From: Planctomycetota bacterium
Lineage (GTDB): Bacteria > Planctomycetota > Planctomycetia > Pirellulales > Lacipirellulaceae
Assembly: GCA_029259915.1 (NCBI GenBank)
Contig: JAJDED010000039.1
Location: forward strand, 1 to 64,000
Direction of reading: 5' to 3'
DNA length: 64,000 nt
The notes below the pieces were generated by a model. The model did not search any database. It saw only the letters and a list, made by a program, of their open reading frames with translations, and was not told where the DNA came from. Position numbers and translations under genes: made by a program. Position 1 is the first letter of the stretch. The number at the start of each line of letters is the position of its first letter. Below are positions 44,578 to 53,620 of this stretch, in pieces.

Positions 44578-44773
44578 AGCCCCCAGCATTCTGGCCAAAA
44601 AACCGCAGATGAACGTCTACATGGTGATGCTGATCATCGCCCTGTTGTCGCTGCTGTTCGCCTGCCTGTTCTTGTATCTGGAAATTCGCGAGTACGGCGG
44701 TTGGGGTGCCGAAAAGGGCAAAGTCTCGGCGATGGTTCAGCCGTGGGATCAGGCTTCTTCAATGTGGGCATAG
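44549..44773 (+). CDS. Small single-pass membrane protein
   Basis: 74 residues with one central membrane helix (VYMVMLIIALLSLLFACLFLYLEI). It overlaps the coiled-coil gene by 29 bp in a different frame, implying translational coupling and a joint function at the membrane. No family recognised. The short C-terminal part (YGGWGAEKGKVSAMVQPWDQA) is hydrophilic. Confidence 0.65.
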   Translation: MSQPNLESVRAPSILAKKPQMNVYMVMLIIALLSLLFACLFLYLEIREYGGWGAEKGKVSAMVQPWDQASSMWA

Positions 44774-45128
44774 TGCTTGGTCGCTGCTTGATTCTCGGTT
44801 TAGCCGAACGCGCTAGCGTCGGGTTTTCTCGACAATTCACCCGCGGCTAGCGCCGTCGGCTCATATAGGCCATGATGGTTCATAAATCTGTTAGGGTAAT
44901 GCGCGCATTGCTGGCACTTTTCTCAAGGCAAGCGGTCAAGATGGTGCGAGTACCTACAAGACTGTTTTCTCGGTGCCTCTGTGGCGAGAAATCCGGCCTA
45001 GTTGGGACCCGGACCGATTGCTATGATCCCCGCCCTTATTAGCTCCGGGCATAGGTCGGGGCATTTGATCACCCGCTGCAAGTCTTGCGATCGGCAAATT
45101 GCGCCCGATCCCACGCGCGAGAAATACG
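44774..45128. other. Intergenic region with REP pair
   Basis: 355 bases. Contains the REP pair at 44802-44861 and the presumed promoter of the TIGR03009-type gene. No other gene supported. Confidence 0.5.
44802..44861. repeat. REP-like palindrome pair (GCTAGC family)
   Basis: Left arm AGCCGAACGCGCTAGCGTCG, right arm ACCCGCGGCTAGCGCCGTCG followed by GCT; mirrored version of 13754-13813. Confidence 0.75.
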
Positions 45129-46148
45129 ATGGCTGCATCTTCACCGATAAAACTTTTCACAACCCTGGCGATTGCCTGCCTGTTCGGTCCGTCGGCACAT
45201 GCCCAAAAGCAGTCGGCGCCCGCGGGACAAACAGCCATCATGTCGACGGCAGCCGAAGTGACACCGCCAGCCGATGCACTAGGCGCTCCGCTGGCCCAGG
45301 TAGCTCAACTTCCAAACCAGCCAGGACATGCCGGCGCACCGATCGCAGCCACCGGGCCCGTGGGAGCGCCGTTCCAACTTTCGCCGGTGGAACAACAGTT
45401 TGTCGACCAGATCCTTCAGATGTGGGAAAACGAAGGCGCTAAAATCAAAACCTTTGATTGCCGCTTCGAACGCTGGGAATACGATCCTGTGTTCGGCCCA
45501 GGCGACGATACTCCTGCCATCAAAAGCTTCGGGCAATTGACCTATTCCAAACCGGATCGGGGAAGCTTCAAGATCGACGAAATCCATCGATACGTCCAGC
45601 AAGACGCCAACCAGCCGGGCGAGTACATCCTGCAAAAGCACGAAGTGGGCGAGCACTGGGTTTGCGACGGCAAAGCCATCTTCGAATACAAGCACGACAA
45701 AAAACAACTCGTCGTCCAGCCATTGCCCCCCGAGATGCGTGGCACAGCGATTGTCGACGGCCCGCTGCCGTTTTTGTTTGGCGCCGAAGCAGATAAATTA
45801 AAACGCCGCTATTGGATTCGCAGCAAGCAGTCGAATGCCGAAAGCATTTGGCTCGAAGCCTTTCCTCGCCATCAAGCCGATGCGGCGAACTATCACCACG
45901 TGGAGGTGATGCTCGAACGCAAGACGATGATGCCCACCGCGATTCAAGTCCACATGCCCAACGGACGCAGTCGAGCGGTTTACATGTTCCAAGACCCGAC
46001 GGTCAACGGCACCATGAACCAACTGTTCGGATCACTTTTCAACTCGCCGCGCACGCCGCTAGGCTGGAAACGGGTCGTGCAAGAAGCGCCCGCCGAATCC
46101 CCGCCGGGACCGCAGGCAACTCAACCACAGGACACGACGCAGAGGTGA
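45129..46148 (+). CDS. TIGR03009-type secreted planctomycete protein
   Basis: ATG 45129 (MAASSPIKLFTTLAIACLFG) opens on a signal peptide ending AHAQ; the track start is at 45099. 339 residues with the family-like segment VDQILQMWENEGAKIKTFDCRFERWEYDPVFG and LTYSKPDRGSFKIDEIHRY. It then contains a beta-rich lipoprotein-localisation-like region (KHDKKQLVVQPLPPEMRG, IWLEAFPRHQADAANYHHVEVMLE). A LolA-like fold is possible. The Pro/Gln-rich end and stop codon run into a GAGGTGAGG word repeat. Function unknown. Confidence 0.72.
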   Translation: MAASSPIKLFTTLAIACLFGPSAHAQKQSAPAGQTAIMSTAAEVTPPADALGAPLAQVAQLPNQPGHAGAPIAATGPVGAPFQLSPVEQQFVDQILQMWENEGAKIKTFDCRFERWEYDPVFGPGDDTPAIKSFGQLTYSKPDRGSFKIDEIHRYVQQDANQPGEYILQKHEVGEHWVCDGKAIFEYKHDKKQLVVQPLPPEMRGTAIVDGPLPFLFGAEADKLKRRYWIRSKQSNAESIWLEAFPRHQADAANYHHVEVMLERKTMMPTAIQVHMPNGRSRAVYMFQDPTVNGTMNQLFGSLFNSPRTPLGWKRVVQEAPAESPPGPQATQPQDTTQR

Positions 46149-46207
46149 GGGGTGAGGATCTAGGATCGAGAGGCGAGGGAATGGCGAGTCATTCGTCATT
46201 CGTCAAT
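46142..46207. repeat. Word repeats covering two convergent stop codons
   Basis: GAGGTGAGGGGTGAGG supplies the TGA of the TIGR03009-type gene. On the other strand ATTGACGAATGACGAATGAC encodes the last residues and TGA of the glycosyltransferase. Confidence 0.7.
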
Positions 46208-47400
46208 CTACATTTGTCTAACACGCTGCCGTAGACTTCTGCGACGTCGGCAGCCATCGCCCGGGCTGAAAAGCACTCGGCATGCCGCTGTCTGACGCTT
46301 TGGCTCATTGCGGTGTAGTCGGATTCATTCTTACCTTCGACTAGCGACTCGATTGCCAAGGTGAGTTGACTTACGCTGCCCGGTTCGCACAAAAGGCCGT
46401 CTTCGCGGTGACGAATCGCCTCGGGCACTCCTTCCACACGACTGGCGACAACCGGCACGCCCGCCGCCATGGCTTCCAAGACCACCATCGGCAAGCCCTC
46501 GCCAAACAGGCTCGGCAGCACAAATAAGTCGATTTGCTCAAGCTCCGCGGGAACATCTTCAACAAAGCCCGTCCAGTCGATGGCATCGTCGATGCCAAGT
46601 CGAATCGCGAGTTGGTACACTTCACGCTGATACAAGGACGTTTCAAACGGCCCCACAGCCCGCAGTCGGACATCGATACCCCGCGATCGAAGCGCCGCCA
46701 GTGCTTCGATAAGCACCTCGACACCTTTTCTCGGTCGAAACAGTGCGGCCATTCCCAGTGTCCATGTTCCCTGGGGCTCTTGACGCTCTGGACCAAAGAT
46801 TTCCGGTACGCCATTGGGCACATAAACCACCTGCTCCGATTCAAACCCCTGCGTGCGCATCCATTGCCGCAAACTGGGCGAAACCGTGATGAGACGGTCC
46901 GCACGACGAAGGCTCCAGCGCTCGAGCTTCGCGTTCACAAAGTTTTGCATCCGCCGTGTCGAATCGCGTGCCGTGGGACTGTGTACGTGGTAAACCAACG
47001 GCACTCCAGCACGGTGGGCGGCTAGGCTGCCGACCAGGACCGAACGCGGTGTGTGTGCGTGGACTAATGCATAGTTTTCATCGTGGATCAATCTTGTAAG
47101 CCGACGCACGCAACCGAAGTCGAACCGCCCCCGCATCGGAGTCTCGTGCAAAACGGCTTGCTGGGCGTGCCGAGCCGAGGGAAATCGGTCGGGCTTGACG
47201 CACGCAAAACCGACTTCAAACCCGAATTCAGGCAGACCCTGCGCGAGCAAATCTTGAACACGCTCCGCTCCCGAGTAATGTTCGCCGTTGATCACATGCA
47301 ATACGCGTACAGAATCGACGCTAGTCGGCAGCGATCCCGGTACAACAATCGGAACCGTTACGGGCAGCGTGCTATTACTGTTGGTGAGTAAATCAGACAT
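46189..47400 (-). CDS. Family 4 glycosyltransferase
   Basis: 403 residues in the GT-B fold. The N-terminal domain begins VRVLHVINGEHYSGAERVQDLLAQGL and includes YALVHAHTPRSVLVGSLAAHRAGVPLVYHVHS. The C-terminal donor domain has GMAALFRPRKGVEVLIEAL and the E-x7-E type motif LFGEGLPMVVLEAMAAGVPVVASRVEGVPEAI. Donor and acceptor are unknown; roles in exopolysaccharide or glycolipid synthesis fit. Its final residues (LTNDE) and stop come from a GACGAAT word repeat. It is monocistronic in the window. Confidence 0.88.
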   Translation of the reverse strand: MSDLLTNSNSTLPVTVPIVVPGSLPTSVDSVRVLHVINGEHYSGAERVQDLLAQGLPEFGFEVGFACVKPDRFPSARHAQQAVLHETPMRGRFDFGCVRRLTRLIHDENYALVHAHTPRSVLVGSLAAHRAGVPLVYHVHSPTARDSTRRMQNFVNAKLERWSLRRADRLITVSPSLRQWMRTQGFESEQVVYVPNGVPEIFGPERQEPQGTWTLGMAALFRPRKGVEVLIEALAALRSRGIDVRLRAVGPFETSLYQREVYQLAIRLGIDDAIDWTGFVEDVPAELEQIDLFVLPSLFGEGLPMVVLEAMAAGVPVVASRVEGVPEAIRHREDGLLCEPGSVSQLTLAIESLVEGKNESDYTAMSQSVRQRHAECFSARAMAADVAEVYGSVLDKCRLTNDE

Positions 47401-47568
47401 GGCGGATATCTAGAAGATGGGGGCAACCGAAGGACCCTGCTCTTGTCGCGTTACCCCACAGAAACAAGTCTACTTCGCACCATTGCCAAGTTTGCTTGAG
47501 AGGTCGCCCGTTACCAACGATCGGCATCTCGCGAAACGATTGTGCAGGTTATGGCAATTCTTTCGGCA
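47401..47568. other. Short intergenic gap
   Basis: 168 bases holding the promoter of the glycosyltransferase and the end of the DUF1501 transcription unit. No distinct feature recognised. Confidence 0.35.
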
Positions 47569-48837
47569 TCAGCCAAACAGCTCGCCGATCACTTTGCCGC
47601 CATCCGCGATCTTCATGGGGCGGCCGTTGTTGGCTGTGAATAGGGTTTCCAGCGAAATCCCCATCGCCCGGCAGACCGTGGCCATCAAATCTTCGGAACT
47701 GTAGGGATCGGAAGTGACGCGCGTTCCGTCTTCGTTGGTGTCGCCAACCACACGTCCCCCGACAAGCCCGCCGCCACCGGCGACAACGCTCCAACTGCGT
47801 GCCCAATGGTCGCGACCCGCGTCGCCGTTGATCCGCGGAGTGCGGCCGAATTCGCCCATCCACAGCACGACCGTACTTTCCAACAAGCCACGCGTGGCCA
47901 GATCTTCGATCAAGGCGCTCATGGCCTGATCCATCTCGGGCAACTTATTCTGCAACTGATTAAAACAATCTTGGTGCAAATCCCAACCGCCCAGGTTCAC
48001 CTCAACGAAGGGAACGCCCGTTTCCACCAGCCGGCGCGCCATCAAACAGCCACGGCCAAAATTCGAATTGCCATACGACTCCTGAACCGTTTGCTGTTCG
48101 CTCCGCACTTGAAAGGCCTGCATTTGCTGGCTGGTTAAGAGCGAAAGCGTACTTTTGAGAACCTTGGCATGCTCGGCTGCTGCGGGGCCACGATTTTCTC
48201 CCACGAACCGGCGCTCCAACAATCCGAGCAGCTCCACGCGATCCATCATCCGCGTTTCTTCCACCGATGCCTTGGCATCGCGAACCCGTCCGTTGGAATC
48301 AACCTGGAACGGCGCGTATGCCATCCCCAAAAAGCCGGGCCCCTCGCTCGGTCCACCAATGGAAACAAATGGTGGAATCTCCAAATCTTGCAGTTTGCCG
48401 GCCAACTCGTGAGCGATCACCGAGCCGTAGCTGGGATGCTCGACGTTGGGATTCGGCACGTAGCCAGTGTGCATGTAGTAGCGCCCACGCTCGTGATCGG
48501 CTTCGCGGGTGCTCATCGAACGGACAATCGAAAGCCGGTGCATTTGCTTGGCCAGCTTGGGCAGCAGTTCGGTGATTTGCCCCTCGCCCGTGGTGCTGAT
48601 CGGTTTGAACTGTCCGCCAGTCGGGGCGTCGGGCTTCATGTCCCAAATATCAATCGAGGGCGGACCGCCACCCATCCACAGCAAGATGCACGATTTGTGG
48701 TTCCGTTTCAAACCTGCCGCATTGGCGGAAAGCGCCTGGGTGAGCGCCAACGCAGGGCCAGCCAGCCCTGCAGAACCCGCCAGATGCGAAAGAAAATGCC
48801 GTCGGCTCATGCCGCGAGGTGTGAAAAGATTGTTCAT
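47569..48837 (-). CDS. DUF1501 exported protein (Tat-type signal)
   Basis: ATG 48837 (MNNLFTPRGMSRRHFLSHLAG) supplies a twin-arginine-like signal, preferred over the track start 48894. 422 residues. DUF1501 features: SCILLWMGGGPPSIDIWDMKPDAPTGGQFKPI, LPKLAKQMHRLSIVRSMSTREADHERGRYYMHTGY, PSYGSVIAHELAG, and DHWARSWSVVAGGGGLVGGRVVGDTNEDG. The fold is sulfatase/alkaline-phosphatase-like. Such proteins are paired with DUF1549/DUF1553 proteins in planctomycetes and that partner is immediately upstream. Biochemical role unknown. Confidence 0.88.
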   Translation of the reverse strand: MNNLFTPRGMSRRHFLSHLAGSAGLAGPALALTQALSANAAGLKRNHKSCILLWMGGGPPSIDIWDMKPDAPTGGQFKPISTTGEGQITELLPKLAKQMHRLSIVRSMSTREADHERGRYYMHTGYVPNPNVEHPSYGSVIAHELAGKLQDLEIPPFVSIGGPSEGPGFLGMAYAPFQVDSNGRVRDAKASVEETRMMDRVELLGLLERRFVGENRGPAAAEHAKVLKSTLSLLTSQQMQAFQVRSEQQTVQESYGNSNFGRGCLMARRLVETGVPFVEVNLGGWDLHQDCFNQLQNKLPEMDQAMSALIEDLATRGLLESTVVLWMGEFGRTPRINGDAGRDHWARSWSVVAGGGGLVGGRVVGDTNEDGTRVTSDPYSSEDLMATVCRAMGISLETLFTANNGRPMKIADGGKVIGELFG

Positions 48838-48861
48838 GGGGTTTCGCTTTCTGAATGACAA

Positions 48862-48920
48862 AGCGGTTAGCTTACAGCGGTCAGCGATCAGCATTTTCTG
48901 GCTGACTGCTGATCGCTATT
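48862..48920. repeat. Word inverted repeat AGCGATCAGC/GCTGATCGCT
   Basis: AGCGGTCAGCGATCAGC and GACTGCTGATCGCT pair within the 86-bp gap between DUF1549/1553 and DUF1501 genes. Confidence 0.6.
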
Positions 48921-48923
48921 ACC

Positions 48924-50765
48924 CTAATGAATCAAAATAAACTCGTTACTGTTGAGCACCGCCCACCAAATATCTTGCAGGCTACCGACAACATCGCCAC
49001 CGCGCGATGCCAATAGCGCATTGCACACGTCAGTCTCTTGCTTCGAAGGCAATCTGGCCAAGGCGGCACGGTACAAGTGGAATATCTTTTCGCGATTGGA
49101 AAGCTGCGAATCATTCGCGATTCGATCCAAAAAACTGCCACTTCCTGTGCTACATGCCCGCCGGATCAAGTCGCCATTCATCATCGTCAGCACCTGGGGA
49201 ATTGATCCGTCGAAAGAAGTTGCCTCAGCCCCATCGTCGGTGCCAAAGGCCATGCTGAATTGCCGCAGCCACTGCTGTTTCATCGCGCCGCGCTGTGCTT
49301 CTGCGATCGTGGCGTCAGCCTGGGTCGCCACGAGTAACGATTCGTAAAGCTGCTCCGCCTGCATCTGACGAACATAAAAACGGCTAAACTGCGGTGGGCG
49401 GCCCAGGGCCGGGTCGTCTTGCCGGTTTCCACGACTGACTCGACTACTCAGCGAGTAAGGTTCACTCAACACGATCCAGCGCATCAACGATTTCAAGTCG
49501 AACCCTGAAGTGCGAAACGCTTGCCCCAGCACATCCAGCAGTTCCGGATGCGAAGGCGGATTGTGAGGGCCCATGTCGTCCACCGGCTTAGTAAAACCAC
49601 GCCCCAGAAAATGGGCCCAAAGCCGATTGGCAATCGCCCGATCGAACTGGCGATCGGCCAGGATCAGCTTGGCCAGTTCCTCGCGACGATTCACTTGCGC
49701 CAGTCGACCACTATTGCCATGCGTGAAACCCCGCTCGTCGAACACGTCGACCAATGCCAACCCATCGACATACACCGGGTAGGCCACCTGAAGTTGGCCA
49801 TTGCGGAGCTCGTAGTAGATTGGCGCATCTTTCTGGTGTACGGAGGCTTGGTCGACCAGTTTGCCGTCCCGCTGTTCGAGAAAGATTTCGCCGCGCGTGT
49901 CGAACCCCACGCCGCGGCCTTCCCCCGCAAAGTCGCGATCGACCACACTTCCCAGCCGCCGGTTTTCTCGCTCTGGATCGCGCTTTCTTTGCACACGCGC
50001 CTGACGGAAAAACGCGTTGAGCTCCCAAAATTGGTTCTGGCGATACGCATTGAATGGGTGATTGTGACACTGCGTGCATTGCACGGCCGACCCGAGAAAA
50101 ATTTGCGCCGACTTTGCCGTGGCCTGCACTCCGTCTTCGTCGAGTTTTTCCAGCAGGAAATTTACCGCCCCATTGAAATTTTCCTCCTCGGGATCGGCGC
50201 TGCCCGTGGCTGTGATCAGTTCGTAGGTGAGTTGGCCATAATTTCTGCCTTCCAGCAGTGCACTCCGCAGATAATCTTCCAAAGCGCCGCGGTTGGTGAT
50301 CGATCGACGCTGCTGGCCTCCCGTGCGTCCGATCAGCACATTGGTCCAAATCGTCGTCCAGTTGCGTGCGAACTCCTCAAGATAGTCGGGCCCCAAAAGT
50401 TGCTCGACCAGATCGCGTTGTTTGGTAGCGGAATTGCCCGAGGTGTAAGCTTCCAGCTCCGCCACGGTGGGCACTCGGCCGATTAGATCGAGAAACAGCC
50501 GGCGGCACCACTCGGCATCGGTCGCCTGAACCGCGGGTCGTAACTCGTGTTCCTGCCAAGACTGTCTGATCCGCTCGTTAATGTCGTTAACGACAACAAC
50601 ATCGCTCTCAGACGAAAGTGGCGGCAAACTTTCTGTAGGCTGCGACTCATCGGACCGTGCTGCGCTACTGAGACTCGCAGCGAAAAGCAGCACAACAAGA
50701 ACCGTAGACGAACCGATGCGGGTGGCATGTCTTCTCGATCGGCAGTAACTAGCGCACTGTGCCAT
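48924..50765 (-). CDS. DUF1549/DUF1553 exported protein with CxxCH motif
   Basis: Start 50765 (MAQCASYCRSRRHATRIGSSTVLVVLLFAASLSSA) gives a signal peptide; the track start 50858 is less likely. 613 residues: DUF1549 (INERIRQSWQEHELRPA ... EWCRRLFLDLIGRVPTVAELEAY ... SAVQCTQCHNHPFNAYRQNQFW) followed by DUF1553 (RREELAKLILADRQFDRAIANRLWAHFLGRGFTKPVDDMGPHNPPSHPELLD). The CTQCH segment resembles a c-type heme site and is conserved in the family. It is the first gene of a pair with DUF1501. A degradative or sulfatase-related role in planctomycetes is often suggested but unproven. Confidence 0.88.
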   Translation of the reverse strand: MAQCASYCRSRRHATRIGSSTVLVVLLFAASLSSAARSDESQPTESLPPLSSESDVVVVNDINERIRQSWQEHELRPAVQATDAEWCRRLFLDLIGRVPTVAELEAYTSGNSATKQRDLVEQLLGPDYLEEFARNWTTIWTNVLIGRTGGQQRRSITNRGALEDYLRSALLEGRNYGQLTYELITATGSADPEEENFNGAVNFLLEKLDEDGVQATAKSAQIFLGSAVQCTQCHNHPFNAYRQNQFWELNAFFRQARVQRKRDPERENRRLGSVVDRDFAGEGRGVGFDTRGEIFLEQRDGKLVDQASVHQKDAPIYYELRNGQLQVAYPVYVDGLALVDVFDERGFTHGNSGRLAQVNRREELAKLILADRQFDRAIANRLWAHFLGRGFTKPVDDMGPHNPPSHPELLDVLGQAFRTSGFDLKSLMRWIVLSEPYSLSSRVSRGNRQDDPALGRPPQFSRFYVRQMQAEQLYESLLVATQADATIAEAQRGAMKQQWLRQFSMAFGTDDGAEATSFDGSIPQVLTMMNGDLIRRACSTGSGSFLDRIANDSQLSNREKIFHLYRAALARLPSKQETDVCNALLASRGGDVVGSLQDIWWAVLNSNEFILIH

Positions 50766-51527
50766 CTCAAGGAAACCTGGGTTTGAGAAATCTGCCTGAA
50801 CCCGCCACGAGCATCGCGCCCTGGTGGCCAATCTGTTGCATGAACTCCACCAATACAACCCACTGGAGCGGAGGAAGTGTCTATTGCATCAATCGCTCTG
50901 AAACAAGATTTCTTGGAAGCGACCCTTTTTCAGTTTTGTGAAGAGCCTAATAGAAAAGGTAATGGATGCTGCAAAATTGCACAAATGTATCATTTCAATA
51001 CACCACTAATGCAACAAGCGAGCCGGAAACTTGGTATTAAGCTTCCGACTCGCTCGCGTGTTTTCGACCCTATGGCAACAACAATTGGCGACTATTGGGG
51101 AGGGATAAGCCGCCAAATGTTGCTACCTCGTATAGGTTTAGGGTCTCTCTGCATGTGCCTCTTCGCTAACCGACCCCAGTGCTTGCCTCTATTCTGTTCC
51201 GGCCCAGTCAAGCTTCTCGTTCCTGTCTGAGCGACACTGTGAATCAGTCACGGTGGAAGCTAAACGCATATTCCGTGCCAAAGTTAGAATCGTACTCCTC
51301 GCCGTCGGGGACCATCTGTTCTCAGACCGATAGGGCGCGCAGTCACTCGTGCGGCGCTCTGCCCGGCCAAACTCCTTGGTGAGACTCTTGCGACGAGCCA
51401 GAAACCGTTGCACCGCAAGCGCTTAGATCGCCGCCCGGAGTGACGGCCCGTGTATGGTACGCCGATTGCAAATTGGAGGGACAAAGTGCGAATCCACCAC
51501 TATCCCCAACGAACAGAGCAGCAGGCA
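50766..51527. other. Long intergenic region with hairpins
   Basis: 762 bases with no supported gene; several short ORFs lack family features. Two hairpins stand out: about 51015-51049 (GCGAGCCGGAA and TTCCGACTCGC) and about 51074-51128 (GCAACAACAATTGGCG and CGCCAAATGTTGC). A noncoding RNA is possible but unproven. Confidence 0.45.
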
Positions 51528-51809
51528 ATGGATATTTTAGCGAGCGTATTGATCGGAGCCCTGGCGGGCGGTTTGATAATCTTGGTCACCAAATCCGGCC
51601 GTGGCGGCCCCATGGCACCGCTGGCTGTGGGCATCTTGGGAGCCCTGCTGGGACTGACGACGCACATTTGGATTGGTTCGAGCAGTCTGATCGGCGTCGA
51701 ATCGTGTCAATACACCGCCAGCGTCACAGGCACGGTTTTATCGCTGCTGCTGTGGGCGGTGGCGCAGCGGTTGTTTCTCAGTACACCAACCCGTGCTGGA
51801 CACGACTGA
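51528..51809 (+). CDS. GlsB/YeaQ-type small membrane protein
   Basis: ATG 51528 (MDILASVLIGALAGGLIILVTKSGRGGP) is chosen; the track's 51450 start adds a hydrophilic leader. 93 residues with three hydrophobic helices and Gly-rich spacing (VGILGALLGLTTHIWIG, ASVTGTVLSLLLWAVAQRLF). This matches the YeaQ/YmgE/transglycosylase-associated family of stress-induced inner membrane proteins. Function unclear. It converges with ilvC with only 6 bp between stops. Confidence 0.72.
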   Translation: MDILASVLIGALAGGLIILVTKSGRGGPMAPLAVGILGALLGLTTHIWIGSSSLIGVESCQYTASVTGTVLSLLLWAVAQRLFLSTPTRAGHD

Positions 51810-51815
51810 GTGTGC

Positions 51816-52820
51816 TCAGACTTCTTTCTCGTCGATCCACGACATCAGCTTGCGCAGTTCCAAGCCGATCTGCTCGACCGGATGGTCCCGCTCGCGTCGG
51901 CGTGTGGCCTTGAATGCGGGAGCGCCTGCCTTGTTTTCCAGAATCCACTGGCGGGCGAATTCGCCGTTTTGGATCTCGGTGAGGATCCGCTTCATTTCGG
52001 CCTTGGTCTCGTCGGTAACGATGCGAGGGCCACGCGTGTAATCGCCATACTCCGCGGTGTTCGACACGCTGTAACGCATGTAATTCAAACCGCCCTGATA
52101 AAAGAGATCGACAATCAATTTCAATTCGTGCATACACTCGAAGTAAGCCATCTCGGGCTGATAACCGGCTTCGACCAGCGTTTCGAACCCTGCTTTGACC
52201 AATGCGGCAGCACCGCCGCATAAGACAGCTTGCTCGCCGAACAGATCGGTCTCGGTCTCCTCGGCAAAAGTCGTGCGAATCACACCGCCACGCGTGCCGC
52301 CGAGACCCTTGGCATAAGCCAAGCCGATTTTGAACGTGGTGTCGCTGGCATCATCGCTCGTGGCAATCAAGCAGGGAACCCCGCCGCCACCGACGAATTC
52401 ACTCCGCACCAAATGCCCCGGCCCCTTGGGTGCCACAAGCAGCAAATCAACGCTGCGTGGTGCTTCGACCTGGCCGAAATGGACGTTGAAACCGTGGGAA
52501 CACATCAGCACATTGCCGGGCGAAAGCTGATCGCGAACCTGATTGCGGTAGATGTCGGCCTGCACTTCGTCGGGGAGCAAGATATTCACCACGTCGGCTT
52601 GTTGGGTTGCCTCTTCCAAAGGAAGCGGTTCAAAACCGTGGCTGACGGCCAGTTCGTAATTGGCGCTACCGGGGCGTTGACCCACAATCACGTTCACGCC
52701 GCTGTCGCGTAGGTTTTGGGCATGGGCGTGCCCCTGGGAACCATAGCCAAGAATGGCCACGGTCTTGCCCTCCAGTGCTTTCGAATCGGCGTCTTTGTCG
52801 TAGTAAATAGTTGCTGCCAT
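51816..52820 (-). CDS. ilvC: Ketol-acid reductoisomerase
   Basis: 334 residues, class I (short) KARI. N-terminal NADPH-binding Rossmann segment [33 protein letters not shown], then the all-helical knotted domain with [48 protein letters not shown] carrying the Mg-binding acidic residues. It converts acetolactate to dihydroxyisovalerate in valine and leucine synthesis, and acetohydroxybutyrate for isoleucine. It is downstream of ilvN on the same strand, so they form an operon. Confidence 0.95.
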   Translation of the reverse strand: MAATIYYDKDADSKALEGKTVAILGYGSQGHAHAQNLRDSGVNVIVGQRPGSANYELAVSHGFEPLPLEEATQQADVVNILLPDEVQADIYRNQVRDQLSPGNVLMCSHGFNVHFGQVEAPRSVDLLLVAPKGPGHLVRSEFVGGGGVPCLIATSDDASDTTFKIGLAYAKGLGGTRGGVIRTTFAEETETDLFGEQAVLCGGAAALVKAGFETLVEAGYQPEMAYFECMHELKLIVDLFYQGGLNYMRYSVSNTAEYGDYTRGPRIVTDETKAEMKRILTEIQNGEFARQWILENKAGAPAFKATRRRERDHPVEQIGLELRKLMSWIDEKEV

Positions 52821-52840
52821 GGCAGGGAATTCTCCTGTGA

Positions 52841-52884
52841 TTCTTGGCTTGATAAACCTTGGTTGGATAATTCTTGGTTTGAAA
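52841..52884 (-). repeat. Three tandem 16-base words between ilvN and ilvC
   Basis: On the minus strand CAAACCAAGAATTATC, CAACCAAGGTTTATC and CAAGCCAAGAATCAC follow one another just ahead of the ilvC ribosome binding site (AGGAG). Confidence 0.6.
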
Positions 52885-52892
52885 TAGATGCT

Positions 52893-53444
52893 CTAGCTCT
52901 TCTGAACCGTTTCTTCAGCGACAGGCCGAATCGAACCTTCGTCGTTGCCGCGGTTCACGCCGCGCACCATCGCAATCCGTCCGGTGCGCACTAGCTCCAC
53001 GATGCCGAAAGGTCGCATCAGATCGATAAACGCTTCGATCTTTTTCTCCTGGCCGGAAATTTCGACGACCACTTGCTGAGGCGCCACGTCGACCACGCGA
53101 CCGCGAAATATCTGGACCAACTCGCGGATTTCAGCACGATTCCCGTTGCCGCAGTTTACTTTGAGCAGCATCAAGTCGCGCTCGACAAATTCCTGCGAAC
53201 TGATGTCGTCCACGCGCACGACGGTCACAATTTTCTGAAGCTGTTTGCGCACCTGCTCCAACACACTGTCGTCGCCGACGACCACAAAGGTCATCCGCGA
53301 GAGGTGCGGCTCTTCGGTCTCGCCCACGGCAAGGCTATCGATGTTGTACCCGCGCGAGGCGAACATCCCCGCGACGTGGGCCAGCACTCCAGGCACGTTC
53401 TGCACCAAAGCAGAAAGGACGTGTCGCATGATTACCAACTCCAA
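52893..53444 (-). CDS. ilvN: Acetolactate synthase regulatory small subunit
   Basis: 183 residues with the N-terminal ACT domain (MRHVLSALVQNVPGVLAHVAGMFASRGYNIDSLAVGETEEPHLSRMTFVV) and the C-terminal regulatory domain (RELVQIFRGRVVDVAPQQVVVEISGQEKKIEAFIDLMRPFGIVELVRTGRIAMVRG). It binds valine and controls the large subunit IlvB, which is not present here. It is transcribed just ahead of ilvC, with a 72-bp gap containing tandem words. The tail after ARTGRIAMVRGVNRG is a short charged extension. Confidence 0.92.
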   Translation of the reverse strand: MELVIMRHVLSALVQNVPGVLAHVAGMFASRGYNIDSLAVGETEEPHLSRMTFVVVGDDSVLEQVRKQLQKIVTVVRVDDISSQEFVERDLMLLKVNCGNGNRAEIRELVQIFRGRVVDVAPQQVVVEISGQEKKIEAFIDLMRPFGIVELVRTGRIAMVRGVNRGNDEGSIRPVAEETVQKS

Positions 53445-53620
53445 AAGTAACGAAACCCTCGATCATAGTCTGGGTCGAGCGCTCCCACAAGCAGCCCAGA
53501 TTCGAGGTAGTGGGGTAAGAGGTTGACGCATGCTGGGAAGGCGATGTTCGTCAAAATCTCTGCGAGCCGCAAATTACGGCTAGAACGCCCTATTTTGCAC
53601 ATGCGCCGGGCGAAATCTGC

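Noticed and set aside
49521-50486. 321-residue plus-strand ORF
   Set aside because: Antisense to the DUF1549/1553 gene, whose frame has recognisable domains; the plus-strand product has none.
50877-51230. 117-residue plus-strand ORF
   Set aside because: Sits across hairpins in a noncoding gap; no ribosome binding site or family features.
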